A stretch of 64,000 bases of DNA from CAVPCZ01 sp963702445 (GTDB lineage Bacteria > Bacteroidota > Ignavibacteria > UBA10030 > UBA6906). The notes beneath the pieces were generated by a model. The model was not told the DNA's origin. It saw only the letters and a program-made list of their open reading frames with translations, and did no database searches. The first letter of the stretch is position 1. Every line of letters begins with the position of its first letter. The stretch is from positions 124,001 to 188,000 of the forward strand of contig CAVPCZ010000016.1 in assembly GCA_963702445.1 (NCBI GenBank), written 5' to 3'. The translations under genes and the position numbers were made by a program. Positions 38,759 to 48,413 of this stretch are shown piece by piece.

Positions 38759-39194
38759 CCAGTGAAAGTCCTATAAGCTGATTGAAAATACGGCGCCTAA
38801 CTCCTTGGTTTCATTCAACTAAAACGCATACGTTGAACAGTGCATCGCGCATATTGAAGATCCGACGCCTCCTCATGAAGCAGGCGGATCAGCCCTCGCG
38901 GGTCCTGATCGACTGCGCGTGACCTGATCAATCCTCACTGCAGCCGGGCCACTGCAGCCTCCAGAAGAGCATCGCAGTCGCCTCCAATCAGCCCTCGTGC
39001 TCCGCATACAGAGGCCGATCAGCTCTCGCCAATCAACATCAAATCCGATCACTACAGGTCTGATCGCTATATACTAACACCCAATACCTCCTGCTGATTC
39101 CCCGGCATACGTGCAGAGGGGATCTCCGGTTTCACGCTTCCGGGTTTTCAAGGGGGGGCTTACGGCGGGTGCGGATTCTCAGGCGCTGCGGCTT
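38759..39194. other. 436-bp gap with degenerate GATCAG/CCTCG repeats
   Basis: No supported gene. Between about 38875 and 39070 imperfect units such as GATCAGCCCTCG, AATCAGCCCTCG and GATCAGCTCTCG recur, with ACTGCAGCC also repeated. At 38794 a GCCTAAC and at about 38834 a GTTGAAC resemble integron core sites but are probably chance. Confidence 0.45.
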
Positions 39195-40648
39195 TCAAAT
39201 GCCCGCAGCTTTCTTCTTGATGGCCGGCAACGTCAGCGCGTGATACAACGTGCCACCCAACCGGCGCAAACCGCGGTGCGGGAGCACGCCCGGAGCACGT
39301 AACAGACTCTGCCACATGCGCAGTCCCTGCCGGAGCCGGAATCGCTTGTGCGTATAGCGGTGGAGCACCCGGTAGTAGTCGGGGGGGTACGTGCCCCGAA
39401 ACATCATGTCAAGATCCCCGCTGTCAACCCAGTTCTGCTTCGCGCTCATATCCGCCTTCACCCGCTCGTAGAATCGTCGTGCCCGGAAGGGGATACGAGA
39501 CGGATATCCCGATGTCGTCCGGTTCGCACGTCTCTACCATCCGCAATGTGGCATCGATGTCCTGCCGGGTTTCACCGGGGTAGCCGTACTGGAGAAAGAA
39601 CCCGACGGAAATGCCCGCCTCCTTCAGCCGTCGGGTGGCTTCGACGATCTGATCCACCGTTGTTCCCTTATCCATCGCGTCAAGGATCTTCTGTGATCCC
39701 GACTCCGCACCCACCCACACCATCTGACAGCCCGCGCGCCCGAGATCGGCAATGGTGCTCCCCTTGAGGAGCAGATCTACTCTGGCCAGGCACTTGAACG
39801 GCACGACCGGTTGTTCACGCGTGACCAGGCCGGCAAATTCACCCACCCACCCGGGCTTCAATCCGAAAATATCGTCGCAGAACCAGATGTGATCGGGCGC
39901 GTAGGCGGCCTTTATCTGTCTGAGCTCTTCGGCGACCTGCTGCGGCGAACGGGAGTTGTACACCTGTCCGTAGAGCGGTTTCGCACACCAGTTGCAGTGA
40001 AACGGGCACCCTCTCGTGGTGACCATGTTCATGGAAAAATAGCCGTGCCTGGATGTCCACGCTGTGCGGTACTTCTGAATATCCAGAAGGTCCCGCGCGG
40101 GAAAGGGAAGCGTGTCGAGATCCTTCAGTACCGGGCGTGCCGGAGTACGGTGCACGGCGCCATCCTTCATATACGCCAGGCCGGGGATGGCGGAAGGGGT
40201 GCCGGCGTTTCGCAGGAGCGCAGCACAGCAATTCGTCAAGGGTTTGTTCTCCCTCTCCGCACACGACGTACGAAACGCCGGAGGCGGCATACTTCTCGAC
40301 ATGATCGACCGCGTCCGATCCGTGAACAATCACCGTGCAGCCGCTTTCACCGGCCATGGCGGCCATCCGTTGTGCCGCCTCACGCATCCTGGTGAGGCAC
40401 ATCTTCGTCAGATAGTTGAAGTCGTCATCGTAGATCACCAGCACGCGCGGCTGATGGAGCGCCAGCGCCGGGCGAAGATCCTCCTCGGAGCCGGCAAGCA
40501 TGCTGTCGAAGAGACCGACGGTGAACCCGCGCTTGCGGGCGACTGCGGCCGCGTACAACGTCCCGAGGGGCGGATACGGCATCATTGCCTCCCATTCCTT
40601 CGGATCAAACCGCAGGAAGTAGGAGTGGGTGAAGAGCACATCAATCAT
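39195..40648 (-). CDS. B12-binding-domain radical SAM protein, two frameshifts
   Basis: N-terminal cobalamin-binding-like domain (MIDVLFTHSYFLRFDP, PYPPLGTLYAAAVARKRG, VVCGEGEQTLDELL) followed by a radical SAM domain with the cluster motif C-x3-C-x2-C in TTRGCPFHCNWCAKP. The Elp3-like part continues with WFCDDIFGLKP and GAESGSQKILDAMDKG. Surplus bases near 40234 and 39492 (coding-strand ACG/CGA of PGTRFYERVK) break the frame. Reaction unknown; relatives modify lipids, sugars or other secondary products. Overlaps the neighbouring gene by eight bases. Confidence 0.85.
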
Positions 40649-41651
40649 GGTCGCTTTCCAGGGGGAGACCCGAGCGGGAGAGTTTTTGCGCGTACAGATC
40701 CAGGATGCGCTTCTGAAAGTTGCCGACGTATGCCCGGGATTCGTCGCGGGTCGACCTGAAAATCTCCTCGCGCACGCACGGATCCATCTCCGGATACCGG
40801 CGCACCCAGACCTTTCTCATCCATTCCTGAAGCCGGATGTCGATACGATCCAGGGGGAGGAGCGAAAGGGCTCCTTCCAGCAGCCGTTGAAGACGGCTCC
40901 TTCTGTCATTGCACGGGATCCGGGGAAGAAACCGGGGATCGAAATTGGGAAAGAATGAGGTTATCCAGCCGTTTGCACGCAGGTATTCGCCGAACAGGGA
41001 GGAATTGTAGAGCGGCTTCAGGTGCGCCACTTCCGTGGCCACGTACACATCCCGTTCATCCAGCGTGAGATGATTCCCCGTGACATGATAATTGACGCAG
41101 AAGAACTTCTTGCTGTTCAGGAGGAAGATCTTCTTGAACACAATCATGAGCGTTCGCGCAATCCAGAGGCGTCCGGGAGCGGAAACGATGACAAAGTCCA
41201 CGTCGCTCTTCCGTTGTGTGGCGTTTTTCGAAAGTTCGCCCGAGACGAACACTCCGCGGACAAACGGGCAGCGCTTGAGAACGTGCGTGGAGACTTTCGC
41301 CATGCGCCACATGAAACGCGCGTGGTTCTCCCGGCGTTTCCGCAGGGGAATGACCGTCTCGCCGGTTGCGCGAATGTAGTAGTAGCCCTTCTGTTCCCCG
41401 ACCAGGGGACCGGGGCCGTACTCCTCCAGAAATCGCCTGAATCCGGCCGGAGAATCCACCTTCGCCGGCAAGAAGGCATACAATTCATTGAAGGTGAGGG
41501 GGAAATGCCAGATGTCGTAGTACAGCAGCGCCCGCAAAATGGCGCCGTGGAGGGGGTGCATGGCGGATACCGCCGTGAAATCGGCGGTGTATGCCTCTCC
41601 CCGGGGAGAGGCTTCCTGAATGTCCGGCTTGTGAGTAATGGCCTCTTTCAT
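40641..41651 (-). CDS. nucleotidyltransferase-fold protein of unknown function
   Basis: 336 residues. The segment VSGELSKNATQRKSDVDFVI resembles the G-S-x-x-K-x-x-x-x-S-D-x-D core of minimal nucleotidyltransferases, with Gly-Glu in place of Gly-Ser. An N-terminal winged-helix-like part (DIWHFPLTFNELYAFL) comes before it. Coupled to the radical SAM gene, with which it probably works. Intact. Confidence 0.6.
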   Translation of the reverse strand: MKEAITHKPDIQEASPRGEAYTADFTAVSAMHPLHGAILRALLYYDIWHFPLTFNELYAFLPAKVDSPAGFRRFLEEYGPGPLVGEQKGYYYIRATGETVIPLRKRRENHARFMWRMAKVSTHVLKRCPFVRGVFVSGELSKNATQRKSDVDFVIVSAPGRLWIARTLMIVFKKIFLLNSKKFFCVNYHVTGNHLTLDERDVYVATEVAHLKPLYNSSLFGEYLRANGWITSFFPNFDPRFLPRIPCNDRRSRLQRLLEGALSLLPLDRIDIRLQEWMRKVWVRRYPEMDPCVREEIFRSTRDESRAYVGNFQKRILDLYAQKLSRSGLPLESDHD

Positions 41652-41663
41652 TATATTGACGCC

Positions 41664-43130
41664 ATGGCTGCCTCTCGAACCAGATCCGCGCTATCCTACA
41701 CTCTTCGGGACCTTCTCCACAAGCCGTTCGTGGTTGTCGTGGGCGGTTTACTGGCCCTTTTTCTCCTTTTGAACTACCTCGTTCTTCCTCTTTATGTGAA
41801 CCACGGAAGCCGCCTTTCCGTTCCCTCTGTAATAGGGAAGCCGCTCCCTGAAGCCCGCACAACACTCGAATCGGCCAAATTGCGCGTCGTGGAAGCGGAC
41901 ACACGCCCGGATGCGGAGTATCCTCCCGGGACGGTGATCCAGCAGAATCCCGCTGCGGGTGCGATCGTCAAGGAAGACCGGCACATTTATCTGACGCTCA
42001 GCGGGGGGGAGGTGCAGGTCATCATCCCGGCACTGCGCGGCCGCTCGTTGCGTGATGCCCGGTTTGCCCTGGACCGGGTCGGCCTGAGAGTGGGCGGAGT
42101 GGCGTATGACACGTCCGACACGTATCCCGAGAACACCATCATCGAACAACGCCCTCCGCCCGATTCGCGTGCGGCGAAGGGGAGTGCTGTGAACATCGTC
42201 GTGAGCCGGGGGCACATTCCCAGTGCGGCGCAGGTGCCGCTCCTGATCGGGAAAACCGTACCGGAAGCGGAAAAGATCCTTCAGGATGCCGGGCTGAAGC
42301 GGGGGATCATCACCTATCAACCTTCCTTTGATCTTGTCCCCAATACCGTCGTGGATCAGTACCCGCGGCCCGGGGAGCCGCTCGGACCGGGACAGCCGGT
42401 AGACCTCTTCGTCATCAAGGACGGCCGTCCTGCTGAAGAGATCGAAATCCCAGCCCCCGTAGAGCCGATCCCGACCATGATCACCATCGCTCCCTCTTTG
42501 CTCGCTTCGGATTTCGCAAACCTGCAACAGCAGATCATGCTTGTGGAGCAGGGCGGGGCCGACTGGCTGCACCTGGACGTCATGGACGGTCATTTCGTTC
42601 CCAATCTGACGTTCGGCCCTCCGGTGATTGCGGCCCTGCGCAAGACATCCCGCCTGCCGTTTGATACGCACCTCATGATAGAAGAACCGGAGCGATGGGT
42701 TGAAACATACCGCAAGGCGGGTGCCGACGTGATCACGGTGCACGCCGAAGCCTGCAGGGATTTGCCGGAGACCTTGCGCCGCATCCGTGAACTGGGGGCA
42801 AAAGCGGGTGTGAGCATCAACCCGGCGACTCCTCTTTCGGCAATCGAAGAAGTGCTGGGTGATGTCGATCTGATCCTGCTCATGTCCGTCAACGCCGGGT
42901 TTGGCGGGCAGTCGTTCATCCCCGATACGGTAGCGCGCATCCGGGCTGTTGCGGCCCGCCTCAAAGAATTGCATGCCCCGGCGGTGATCGAGGTGGACGG
43001 GGGAATTGACTCCCGCACCGCGCGGCTCGTCCTTGAAGCGGGAGCGACGGTCCTCGTCGCCGGAAGTTATATTTTCCGTGCTCCTTCGATCCGCGATGCC
43101 ATCACCTCTCTCCGACTTGCCGGCGACTGA
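41664..43130 (+). CDS. PASTA-domain membrane protein continuous with ribulose-phosphate 3-epimerase
   Basis: One open frame of 488 codons. The first 271 residues have a membrane helix (about 21-46) and three PASTA repeats (VPSVIGKPLPEARTTLESAK, IPALRGRSLRDARFALDRVG, VPLLIGKTVPEAEKILQDAG), as in envelope or cell-wall-sensing proteins. The last 217 residues are a full cytosolic epimerase. A membrane PASTA protein and Rpe in one chain is unlikely; in the next frame a TGA overlaps the Rpe ATG as ATGA, so a hidden indel may have removed the stop. Starts 12 bp from the divergent nucleotidyltransferase gene. Confidence 0.8.
   Translation: MAASRTRSALSYTLRDLLHKPFVVVVGGLLALFLLLNYLVLPLYVNHGSRLSVPSVIGKPLPEARTTLESAKLRVVEADTRPDAEYPPGTVIQQNPAAGAIVKEDRHIYLTLSGGEVQVIIPALRGRSLRDARFALDRVGLRVGGVAYDTSDTYPENTIIEQRPPPDSRAAKGSAVNIVVSRGHIPSAAQVPLLIGKTVPEAEKILQDAGLKRGIITYQPSFDLVPNTVVDQYPRPGEPLGPGQPVDLFVIKDGRPAEEIEIPAPVEPIPTMITIAPSLLASDFANLQQQIMLVEQGGADWLHLDVMDGHFVPNLTFGPPVIAALRKTSRLPFDTHLMIEEPERWVETYRKAGADVITVHAEACRDLPETLRRIRELGAKAGVSINPATPLSAIEEVLGDVDLILLMSVNAGFGGQSFIPDTVARIRAVAARLKELHAPAVIEVDGGIDSRTARLVLEAGATVLVAGSYIFRAPSIRDAITSLRLAGD
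42477..43130 (+). CDS. rpe: ribulose-phosphate 3-epimerase
   Basis: Pentose phosphate pathway enzyme interconverting ribulose-5-phosphate and xylulose-5-phosphate. APSLLASDFANL, HLDVMDGHFVPNLTFGPPV (metal His and Asp), DTHLMIEEPERW, LMSVNAGFGGQSFIP and VDGGID are all present. 217 residues, full length from this ATG. Probably an independent gene whose separation from the upstream PASTA frame has been lost. Confidence 0.92.
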   Translation: MITIAPSLLASDFANLQQQIMLVEQGGADWLHLDVMDGHFVPNLTFGPPVIAALRKTSRLPFDTHLMIEEPERWVETYRKAGADVITVHAEACRDLPETLRRIRELGAKAGVSINPATPLSAIEEVLGDVDLILLMSVNAGFGGQSFIPDTVARIRAVAARLKELHAPAVIEVDGGIDSRTARLVLEAGATVLVAGSYIFRAPSIRDAITSLRLAGD

Positions 43131-43311
43131 GGCGGCAGTCAGCTCTCGCCCGGGCTCTTCCGTGCTTCATCCCTGCGCCTGCTGACATCAGCCTTCGAAA
43201 CACCGCGTCACACGCTGATTCCTGGTCGCACGTGAAAAACGAGTCCGCATCACCGTGTCGCGAGCCGCCAGAGAATCCCACGGAAAAATCCAATCTCCGG
43301 CGTTCGCGCTG
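43131..43311. other. non-coding gap between rpe and the Lrp promoter
   Basis: No gene or RNA recognised in this stretch. Confidence 0.4.
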
Positions 43312-43340
43312 TTGACAAACTCCCGAAATAACCTTATATT
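43312..43340 (+). promoter_or_regulatory. sigma70-like promoter of the Lrp-glnA unit
   Basis: TTGACA at 43312-43317 and TATATT at 43335-43340 with a 17-base spacer, about 57 bases before the regulator start. It is one of the best consensus promoters in the window. Confidence 0.75.
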
Positions 43341-43396
43341 TAAAGCCACGAATCGCGAACATCCTTACTTATTTAGGTTCAGAAGGGGATGAGGTT

Positions 43397-43874
43397 ATGC
43401 TGGATGAAATCGATCTGAAAATCCTGGATATCCTGCAGAAAGCGGGCCGGACGAAACGGAACGATCTCGCCGAAGCGGTCGGACTCTCTCTCCCTTCCGT
43501 GAGCGAACGCCTGCGCAAGCTCGAGGAACACAAGATCATCACCGGATACCATGCGACGGTGGATTACCGGCGGCTGGGGAACGACATTACCGCGTTTATC
43601 ATGGTCACGGTCGATTCCTCCCGGCACTACACGTCGTTTCTGGACCATGCGATTGCCCACGACGAGATCATGGAATGTCACGCGATCACGGGAGACGGAA
43701 CACACCTGCTGAAGGTGCGCACCGCAAACACGGCATCGCTCGAAAAACTGCTCGCGCGTATCCAGGCATGGACCGGGCGTCGTTCGCACACATACCAGCA
43801 TGGTCCTTTCCTCGGCGAAGGAATCGACACGCGTCAAGATTGTCCACCCATCACCCACCACCACACGAGGTTAA
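43397..43874 (+). CDS. Lrp/AsnC family transcriptional regulator, one frameshift
   Basis: N-terminal winged helix (LDEIDLKILDILQKAGRTKRNDLA, LSLPSVSERLRKLEEHKIITGY) and a C-terminal ligand-binding RAM domain (CHAITGDGTHLLKVRTAN). A surplus A at 43772 between TGG and CCG shifts the end; without it the protein reads AWPGVVRTHTSMVLSSAK and stops at TAA 43872, five bases before glnA. With it the frame runs on into glnA and fakes a fusion. The position suggests it controls glnA or nitrogen metabolism. Confidence 0.88.
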
Positions 43875-43879
43875 CCCGC

Positions 43880-45313
43880 ATGGCGAAATCATCGGTACCC
43901 AATGCCGTCTCGCGCGTCTTCAAGATGATCAAGGACGAAGGCGCGACGATGATCGACTTCAAGTTCATGGATTTTCCCGGACAGTGGCAGCACTTCTCGG
44001 TGCCCGTCCAGCAACTGGAAGAAAGCTCCTTCGAGGAAGGGTTTGGATTTGACGGCTCCAGCATCCGCGGGTGGAAGGCGATCAACGAAAGCGACATGCT
44101 GATCATCCCCGACGCGGCAACGGCGTTCATCGATCAGTTCATCCAGGAAAAGACGGTCAGCCTGATCTGCGACGTCTACGATCCTATCACCAAGGAGAAA
44201 TACGAGCGCTGCCCGCGCAGCATCGCGCAGAAGGCCGATGCGTACCTGCAGTCGACCGGCCTGGCCGATACCGCCTACTTCGGCGCCGAGGCGGAGTTCT
44301 TCATCTTCGACGACGTGCGATTCGATACGAACGAGCACTGCAGCTATTTCTATCTGGATTCCATCGAAGGGCGCTGGAATTCCGGCAGGGAAGAGATGCC
44401 GAACCTCGGCTACAAGCCCCGGTACAAGGAAGGATACTTCCCCGTGCCGCCGACGGATCATTTCCAGGATCTCCGGAATGAAATGACCAAGAACCTGATG
44501 GCCGTGGGTCTGCATGTGGAGGCGCAGCACCATGAAGTGGCCACGGCCGGACAGTCGGAAATCGATCTGCGGTTCGCCCCGATGCTCAAAAGCGCGGACG
44601 ACCTGCTGCTCTTCAAGTATATCATCAAGAACACGGCCCGCATGCGGGGACGCACGGTCACGTTCATGCCGAAGCCGCTCTTCGGCGACAACGGATCGGG
44701 CATGCACGTGCACCAGAGCCTCTGGAAGAACGGCAAGCCGCTCTTCTTCGGCAACGGGTACGCCAATCTCAGCGACATGGCGCTGTACTACATCGGCGGA
44801 CTCCTCAAGCATGCCCCGGCACTCTGCGCGATCACCAATCCGACCACCAACTCCTACAAACGGCTGGTGCCCGGATTTGAAGCGCCCGTGAACCTCGCGT
44901 ATTCGCAGCGCAACCGGAGTGCGTCGGTCCGCATCCCGATGTATTCACAGAACCCGAAGGCAAAACGGATAGAATTCCGCTGCCCGGATCCCGCGTGCAA
45001 TCCGTACCTTGCATTTTCCGCGCTCCTGCTGGCCGGACTGGACGGCGTCATGAACAAGATCGATCCGGGCGAGCCGCTGGACAAGGACATCTATGACATG
45101 GAGCCGGAGGAGCTGAAAAACGTGCCCTCCACCCCGGGATCGCTCGAAGACGCACTCCATGCGCTCGAGAGGGATCACGACTTCCTGCTGCGCGGCGATG
45201 TCTTTACCGAGGATGTCATCGATGCGTGGATCTCCTACAAAATGGAGAAGGAAGTGAAACCGATGGCGCTGCGTCCGCATCCGTACGAGTTCGGACTGTA
45301 CTTCGACGTCTGA
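43880..45313 (+). CDS. glnA: glutamine synthetase, type I
   Basis: Forms glutamine from glutamate, ammonia and ATP. FGFDGSSIRGW, AEAEFFIFDD, the ammonia-site GLHVEAQHHEVATAGQSEIDL, the ATP-site GSGMHVHQSLW and the RIPMYSQNPKAKRIEFRCPD block are present. 477 residues from ATG 43880, intact. The usual adenylylation loop tyrosine region (N-L-Y-D-L) is replaced by DIYDMEPEELK, so adenylylation control is doubtful. Translated next to the Lrp-type regulator. Confidence 0.94.
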   Translation: MAKSSVPNAVSRVFKMIKDEGATMIDFKFMDFPGQWQHFSVPVQQLEESSFEEGFGFDGSSIRGWKAINESDMLIIPDAATAFIDQFIQEKTVSLICDVYDPITKEKYERCPRSIAQKADAYLQSTGLADTAYFGAEAEFFIFDDVRFDTNEHCSYFYLDSIEGRWNSGREEMPNLGYKPRYKEGYFPVPPTDHFQDLRNEMTKNLMAVGLHVEAQHHEVATAGQSEIDLRFAPMLKSADDLLLFKYIIKNTARMRGRTVTFMPKPLFGDNGSGMHVHQSLWKNGKPLFFGNGYANLSDMALYYIGGLLKHAPALCAITNPTTNSYKRLVPGFEAPVNLAYSQRNRSASVRIPMYSQNPKAKRIEFRCPDPACNPYLAFSALLLAGLDGVMNKIDPGEPLDKDIYDMEPEELKNVPSTPGSLEDALHALERDHDFLLRGDVFTEDVIDAWISYKMEKEVKPMALRPHPYEFGLYFDV

Positions 45314-45324
45314 TGACGTTGCCG

Positions 45325-45351
45325 CCCCCTCGCGTCGCCGACGCGAGGGGG
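45325..45351 (+). terminator. 11-bp GC hairpin after glnA
   Basis: CCCCCTCGCGT (45325-45335) pairs perfectly with ACGCGAGGGGG (45341-45351) around a five-base loop, starting nine bases after the glnA stop codon. No T-tract follows. Probable end of the Lrp-glnA transcript. Confidence 0.65.
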
Positions 45352-45436
45352 AGCGGCAGGCGGCTTCCTGTGCCGTGCGGTCCGCATGATGTTCCCGCAA
45401 CTTGTTTTTCCGCTCAATTCTCGCTATTTTACATAT

Positions 45437-46220
45437 ATGGATTTCCGCCGCATTCTCTACACTGCCGGCGAGCGGATCGCGAGAATCACGCTCAACCGTC
45501 CCGACAAACGCAACGCGCTCGATGACACCATGGTTGCCGAACTGACGACCGCCATGGCTCATGCATCGCGGGATCCCGGCGTGAAAGTCGTTCTTCTCGC
45601 CGCCAACGGCCCCGCGTTTTGCTCCGGCGCCGACCTTGCCTATCTCCAGAAGGTTTCCTCTTCCGATCACGAGCAGAACCGCGCGGATTCCACACGCCTC
45701 GCGACACTCTACAAGAGCATCTATGAATTGCGCAAACCCGTGGTGGCACTGGTCAACGGGCCCGCGCTGGCCGGCGGATGCGGGCTGGCGAGCGTCTGCG
45801 ACTTTGTGCTTGCCTCGCGCGAACGCGCACGCTTCGGCTACACCGAAGTGCACATCGGTTTTCTTCCTGCCATCGTTCTGCTCTTCCTGATGAAGCGTGT
45901 GGGCGAGGGACGCGCACGCGAGCTGGTGCTGCGCGGCCATGTGCTGAATGCGGACGAGGCGCAGATCAGCGGGTCTGGTCAGTACCGTCGTCCCGGAACA
46001 TGAACTCGTCGAGCGTGGCGAAGCGCTGCTGAAGGAACTCATCGAACACAACAGCGCCACCGCCATGGCGATGGCCAAAGAGATGCTGGCAAAGCTGGAC
46101 GGGATGAACGCCGCGGAAGGGCTGGACTTTGCCGCGAACATGAACGCCGCCGCCCGGATGACGGCGGACTGCCGCAAAGGGGTTCAGGCGTTTCTGAACA
46201 AGCAACAACCGGAGTGGTGA
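45437..46220 (+). CDS. enoyl-CoA hydratase/isomerase family protein, one frameshift
   Basis: Crotonase-fold enzyme. NRPDKRNALDDTM, the oxyanion-hole blocks FCSGADLAYLQ and NGPALAGGCGLASVCDFVLA are present; GYTEVHIGFLPA suggests a methylglutaconyl-CoA hydratase or general enoyl-CoA hydratase. A surplus A at 45970 splits AQIAGLVSTVVPEHEL. About 260 residues. Substrate not determined. Confidence 0.87.
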
Positions 46221-46223
46221 ACC

Positions 46224-46751
46224 ATGCACGAAGAACTCGTCCGCACGATCCGCAGCGTCCCGAACTTCCCGAAACAGGGAATCGTGTTCCGCGACATCAC
46301 CACGCTCCTCAAAGACCGGAGCGCCTTCCAGCGTGCATCCGATGTGCTCTACGAGCGCTACAAGAATGAACGCGTGGACAAGGTGGTGAGCATCGAGTCG
46401 CGCGGGTACATCCTGGGTGCGGTGATGGCCTACCGCCTCAACGCGGGGTTCGTGCCCATCCGGAAACCGGGCAAACTTCCGGCCGAAACCATCAGCGAGA
46501 CCTATTCGCTGGAATACGGCACGGACACTCTCGAGATCCACACCGATGCCATCCGTGCAGGGGAACGCGTGCTCGTCCATGACGATCTTCTGGCGACCGG
46601 GGGCACCATGCAGGCCGCATGCCGGCTTGTCGAGCGCCTCGGCGGCGTGATCCTCGGTGTGAGTTTTCTCATCGAACTGGATTTCCTGAAGGGACGCCAG
46701 AAACTCGGCTCCCGTGACGTCTTCTCCATTATCCGTTACGATAAAGAGTGA
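46224..46751 (+). CDS. apt: adenine phosphoribosyltransferase
   Basis: Purine salvage enzyme making AMP from adenine and PRPP. FPKQGIVFRDITTLL, the PRPP-binding VLVHDDLLATGGT and GAVMAYRLNAGFVPIRKPGKLP are typical. 175 residues, intact, three bases after the hydratase stop. Confidence 0.94.
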   Translation: MHEELVRTIRSVPNFPKQGIVFRDITTLLKDRSAFQRASDVLYERYKNERVDKVVSIESRGYILGAVMAYRLNAGFVPIRKPGKLPAETISETYSLEYGTDTLEIHTDAIRAGERVLVHDDLLATGGTMQAACRLVERLGGVILGVSFLIELDFLKGRQKLGSRDVFSIIRYDKE

Positions 46752-46876
46752 CCCGCGCCACCCACACACGCCACTTCCTGCGATCGCTCCTGCCCCGTAT
46801 CCGGCCCGTGCCGGCGTTGCCGGCCCTGAGTTATGATCCCGTGACGACGAATTCTCATAACAGAAACCACATATCC

Positions 46877-48413
46877 ATGACCATGCTTCGTTTCTTCATG
46901 CTTCCTGCTCTTCCTTCGCGCGCTGACCACCGCAGCCGGTGGAACACTCCCCCGAGAGCACACAACGGCCGACCACCGCAGCAGGTGGAGTATCTCCTGA
47001 CAGCACGCAACGTCTGACCACCCCGGCCGGCGGAATCTCTCCTGACAGCACACAACGACCGACCGCCCAGCCCGTGGAACAACTCCTGACAGCACACAAC
47101 GGCTGACTGTCGAGGAAGCGGTCCGGACCGCGATGAAGTCAAATCATGAACTGATGGCCGCGGCCCTCGAGGTCCAGCGCGCCGATGCGCGCGTGAAAGA
47201 AGCCTGGGGAACGGCCCTGCCGAAGATCGACCTGAAGGCGCGCTACACCCGTGCGCTGAAGAAGCCGGTCTTCTACCTGCCGGACTTCATGAATCCCGGA
47301 AGCGGCGAGGTCATTCCCATCGAGATCGGTTCCACACACGCGTTCGATATGACGCTCAGCGGGGAACAGGTCCTGTTCAACTCCGCGGTCTTCGTCGGCC
47401 TGGGTGCGGCGCACATCTACGCCCGTGCCGCGAGGGAGTTGTACCGCGCAAAGGAAATCGAAACCGTCACCCGTGCCCGCAAAGCGTTCTACGGTGTCGT
47501 GCTCGCCCGGGATGTGCTGGAGATGATGCGCCAGAACCTCCGCAACGCCGAGGAGAACCATGCCAACGTCAAGTTGCTCTCCGACCAGGGACTGGTGTCG
47601 GAATATGACCTCCTGCGTTCTTCGGTACGGGTCGACAATCTCCGCCCCGAGGTCATGCAATATGAGAACAACCTCCAGACCACGCTCAATAACCTGAAAA
47701 TCCTGCTCAGCATACCCTTCGACTCCAGGGTCAACGTGGAAGGCGCCCTCACCTTCTCGCCCGTGGAGGAGACCATTCTGCAGGAAGCGACGTCGGCGGT
47801 CCTGGAAACAAACCCGTCACTGGCCGCGATGCACGACCAGGCGGATCTCAATGACGCGGTCATCTCCGTCGAGCGCTCGGGCTACCTGCCCACGCTTTCC
47901 GCCTTCGGCACCTACCAGTACACCGCGCAAAAGAACAGGCTGGCGGTGTCGTGGCCCGATTTCATCAACGCCTCGACGGTCGGACTCTCCCTCTCCATGA
48001 ATATCTTTTCCGGATTCCAGACAAACGCGCGCGTGGAAGCGGCGCAGCTGGATCTGCGCAAGACACAGGAGAATATCGCCGGGATGCAGTCGGGTCTCCA
48101 GACAACCGCGGAATCGGTCACCCTGGAGCTGCGCAACACCCGGCAGCGCATCGAGGCGCAATCCCGGACGGTGGAGCAGGCTGACAAGGGATACCGCATC
48201 GCGACCACACGCTACAAGAGCGGCGCGGGCACTCTGCTGGAAGTGAACGATGCGCAGCTGGCGCTTACCGTGGCGACGGTGAACCGTCTCCAGGCCCTCT
48301 ACCAGTATCTGGCGGCCACCGCCGACCTGGATCAGCTGCTCGGCCGGATACCGGAACACCTGCGCGCCGCAACTGACGAACTCGTACCACCAAAGGGGAA
48401 GTCCAAACAATGA
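46877..48413 (+). CDS. TolC-like outer-membrane efflux protein with N-terminal 15-residue repeats
   Basis: Outer-membrane channel of a tripartite efflux pump. The mature part from LTVEEAVRTAMKSNHELMAA shows two related halves rich in coiled coil, ending with ATRYKSGAGTLLEVNDAQLAL typical of the family. The start is inferred: ATG 46877 opens MTMLRFF, and if one surplus A near 46898 is dropped a signal core CFLLFLRALTTAAGG follows. Four units of about 45 bases come next (consensus LTTAAGGVSPDSTQR), with one gained and one lost base, and then join the family N-terminus in frame. The stop overlaps the next gene as ATGA. Confidence 0.82.
46923..47102 (+). repeat. four 45-bp tandem repeats encoding 15-residue units
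   Basis: Unit starts are at 46923, 46969, 47014 and 47059, lengths 46, 45, 45 and 44, total 180 bases. The conserved core is GACCACC-GCAGC-GGTGGA followed by CTCCTGACAGCACACAACG. Two units translate cleanly as LTTAAGGVSPDSTQR and LTTPAGGISPDSTQR. Confidence 0.85.

Noticed and set aside
38794..38840. GCCTAAC and GTTGAAC pair resembling a second attC
   Set aside because: The arms do not pair beyond the core bases and it lies 7 kb from the cassette in a repeat-rich gap; probably chance.
43397..45313. Natural fusion of an Lrp regulator with glutamine synthetase
   Set aside because: The junction residues are not protein-like for either family, and removing one base at 43772 restores a typical regulator end and its own stop codon.
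46920..47110. CRISPR array at the 45-bp repeats
   Set aside because: Units are directly adjacent without unique spacers, have coding character, and no cas genes are present.
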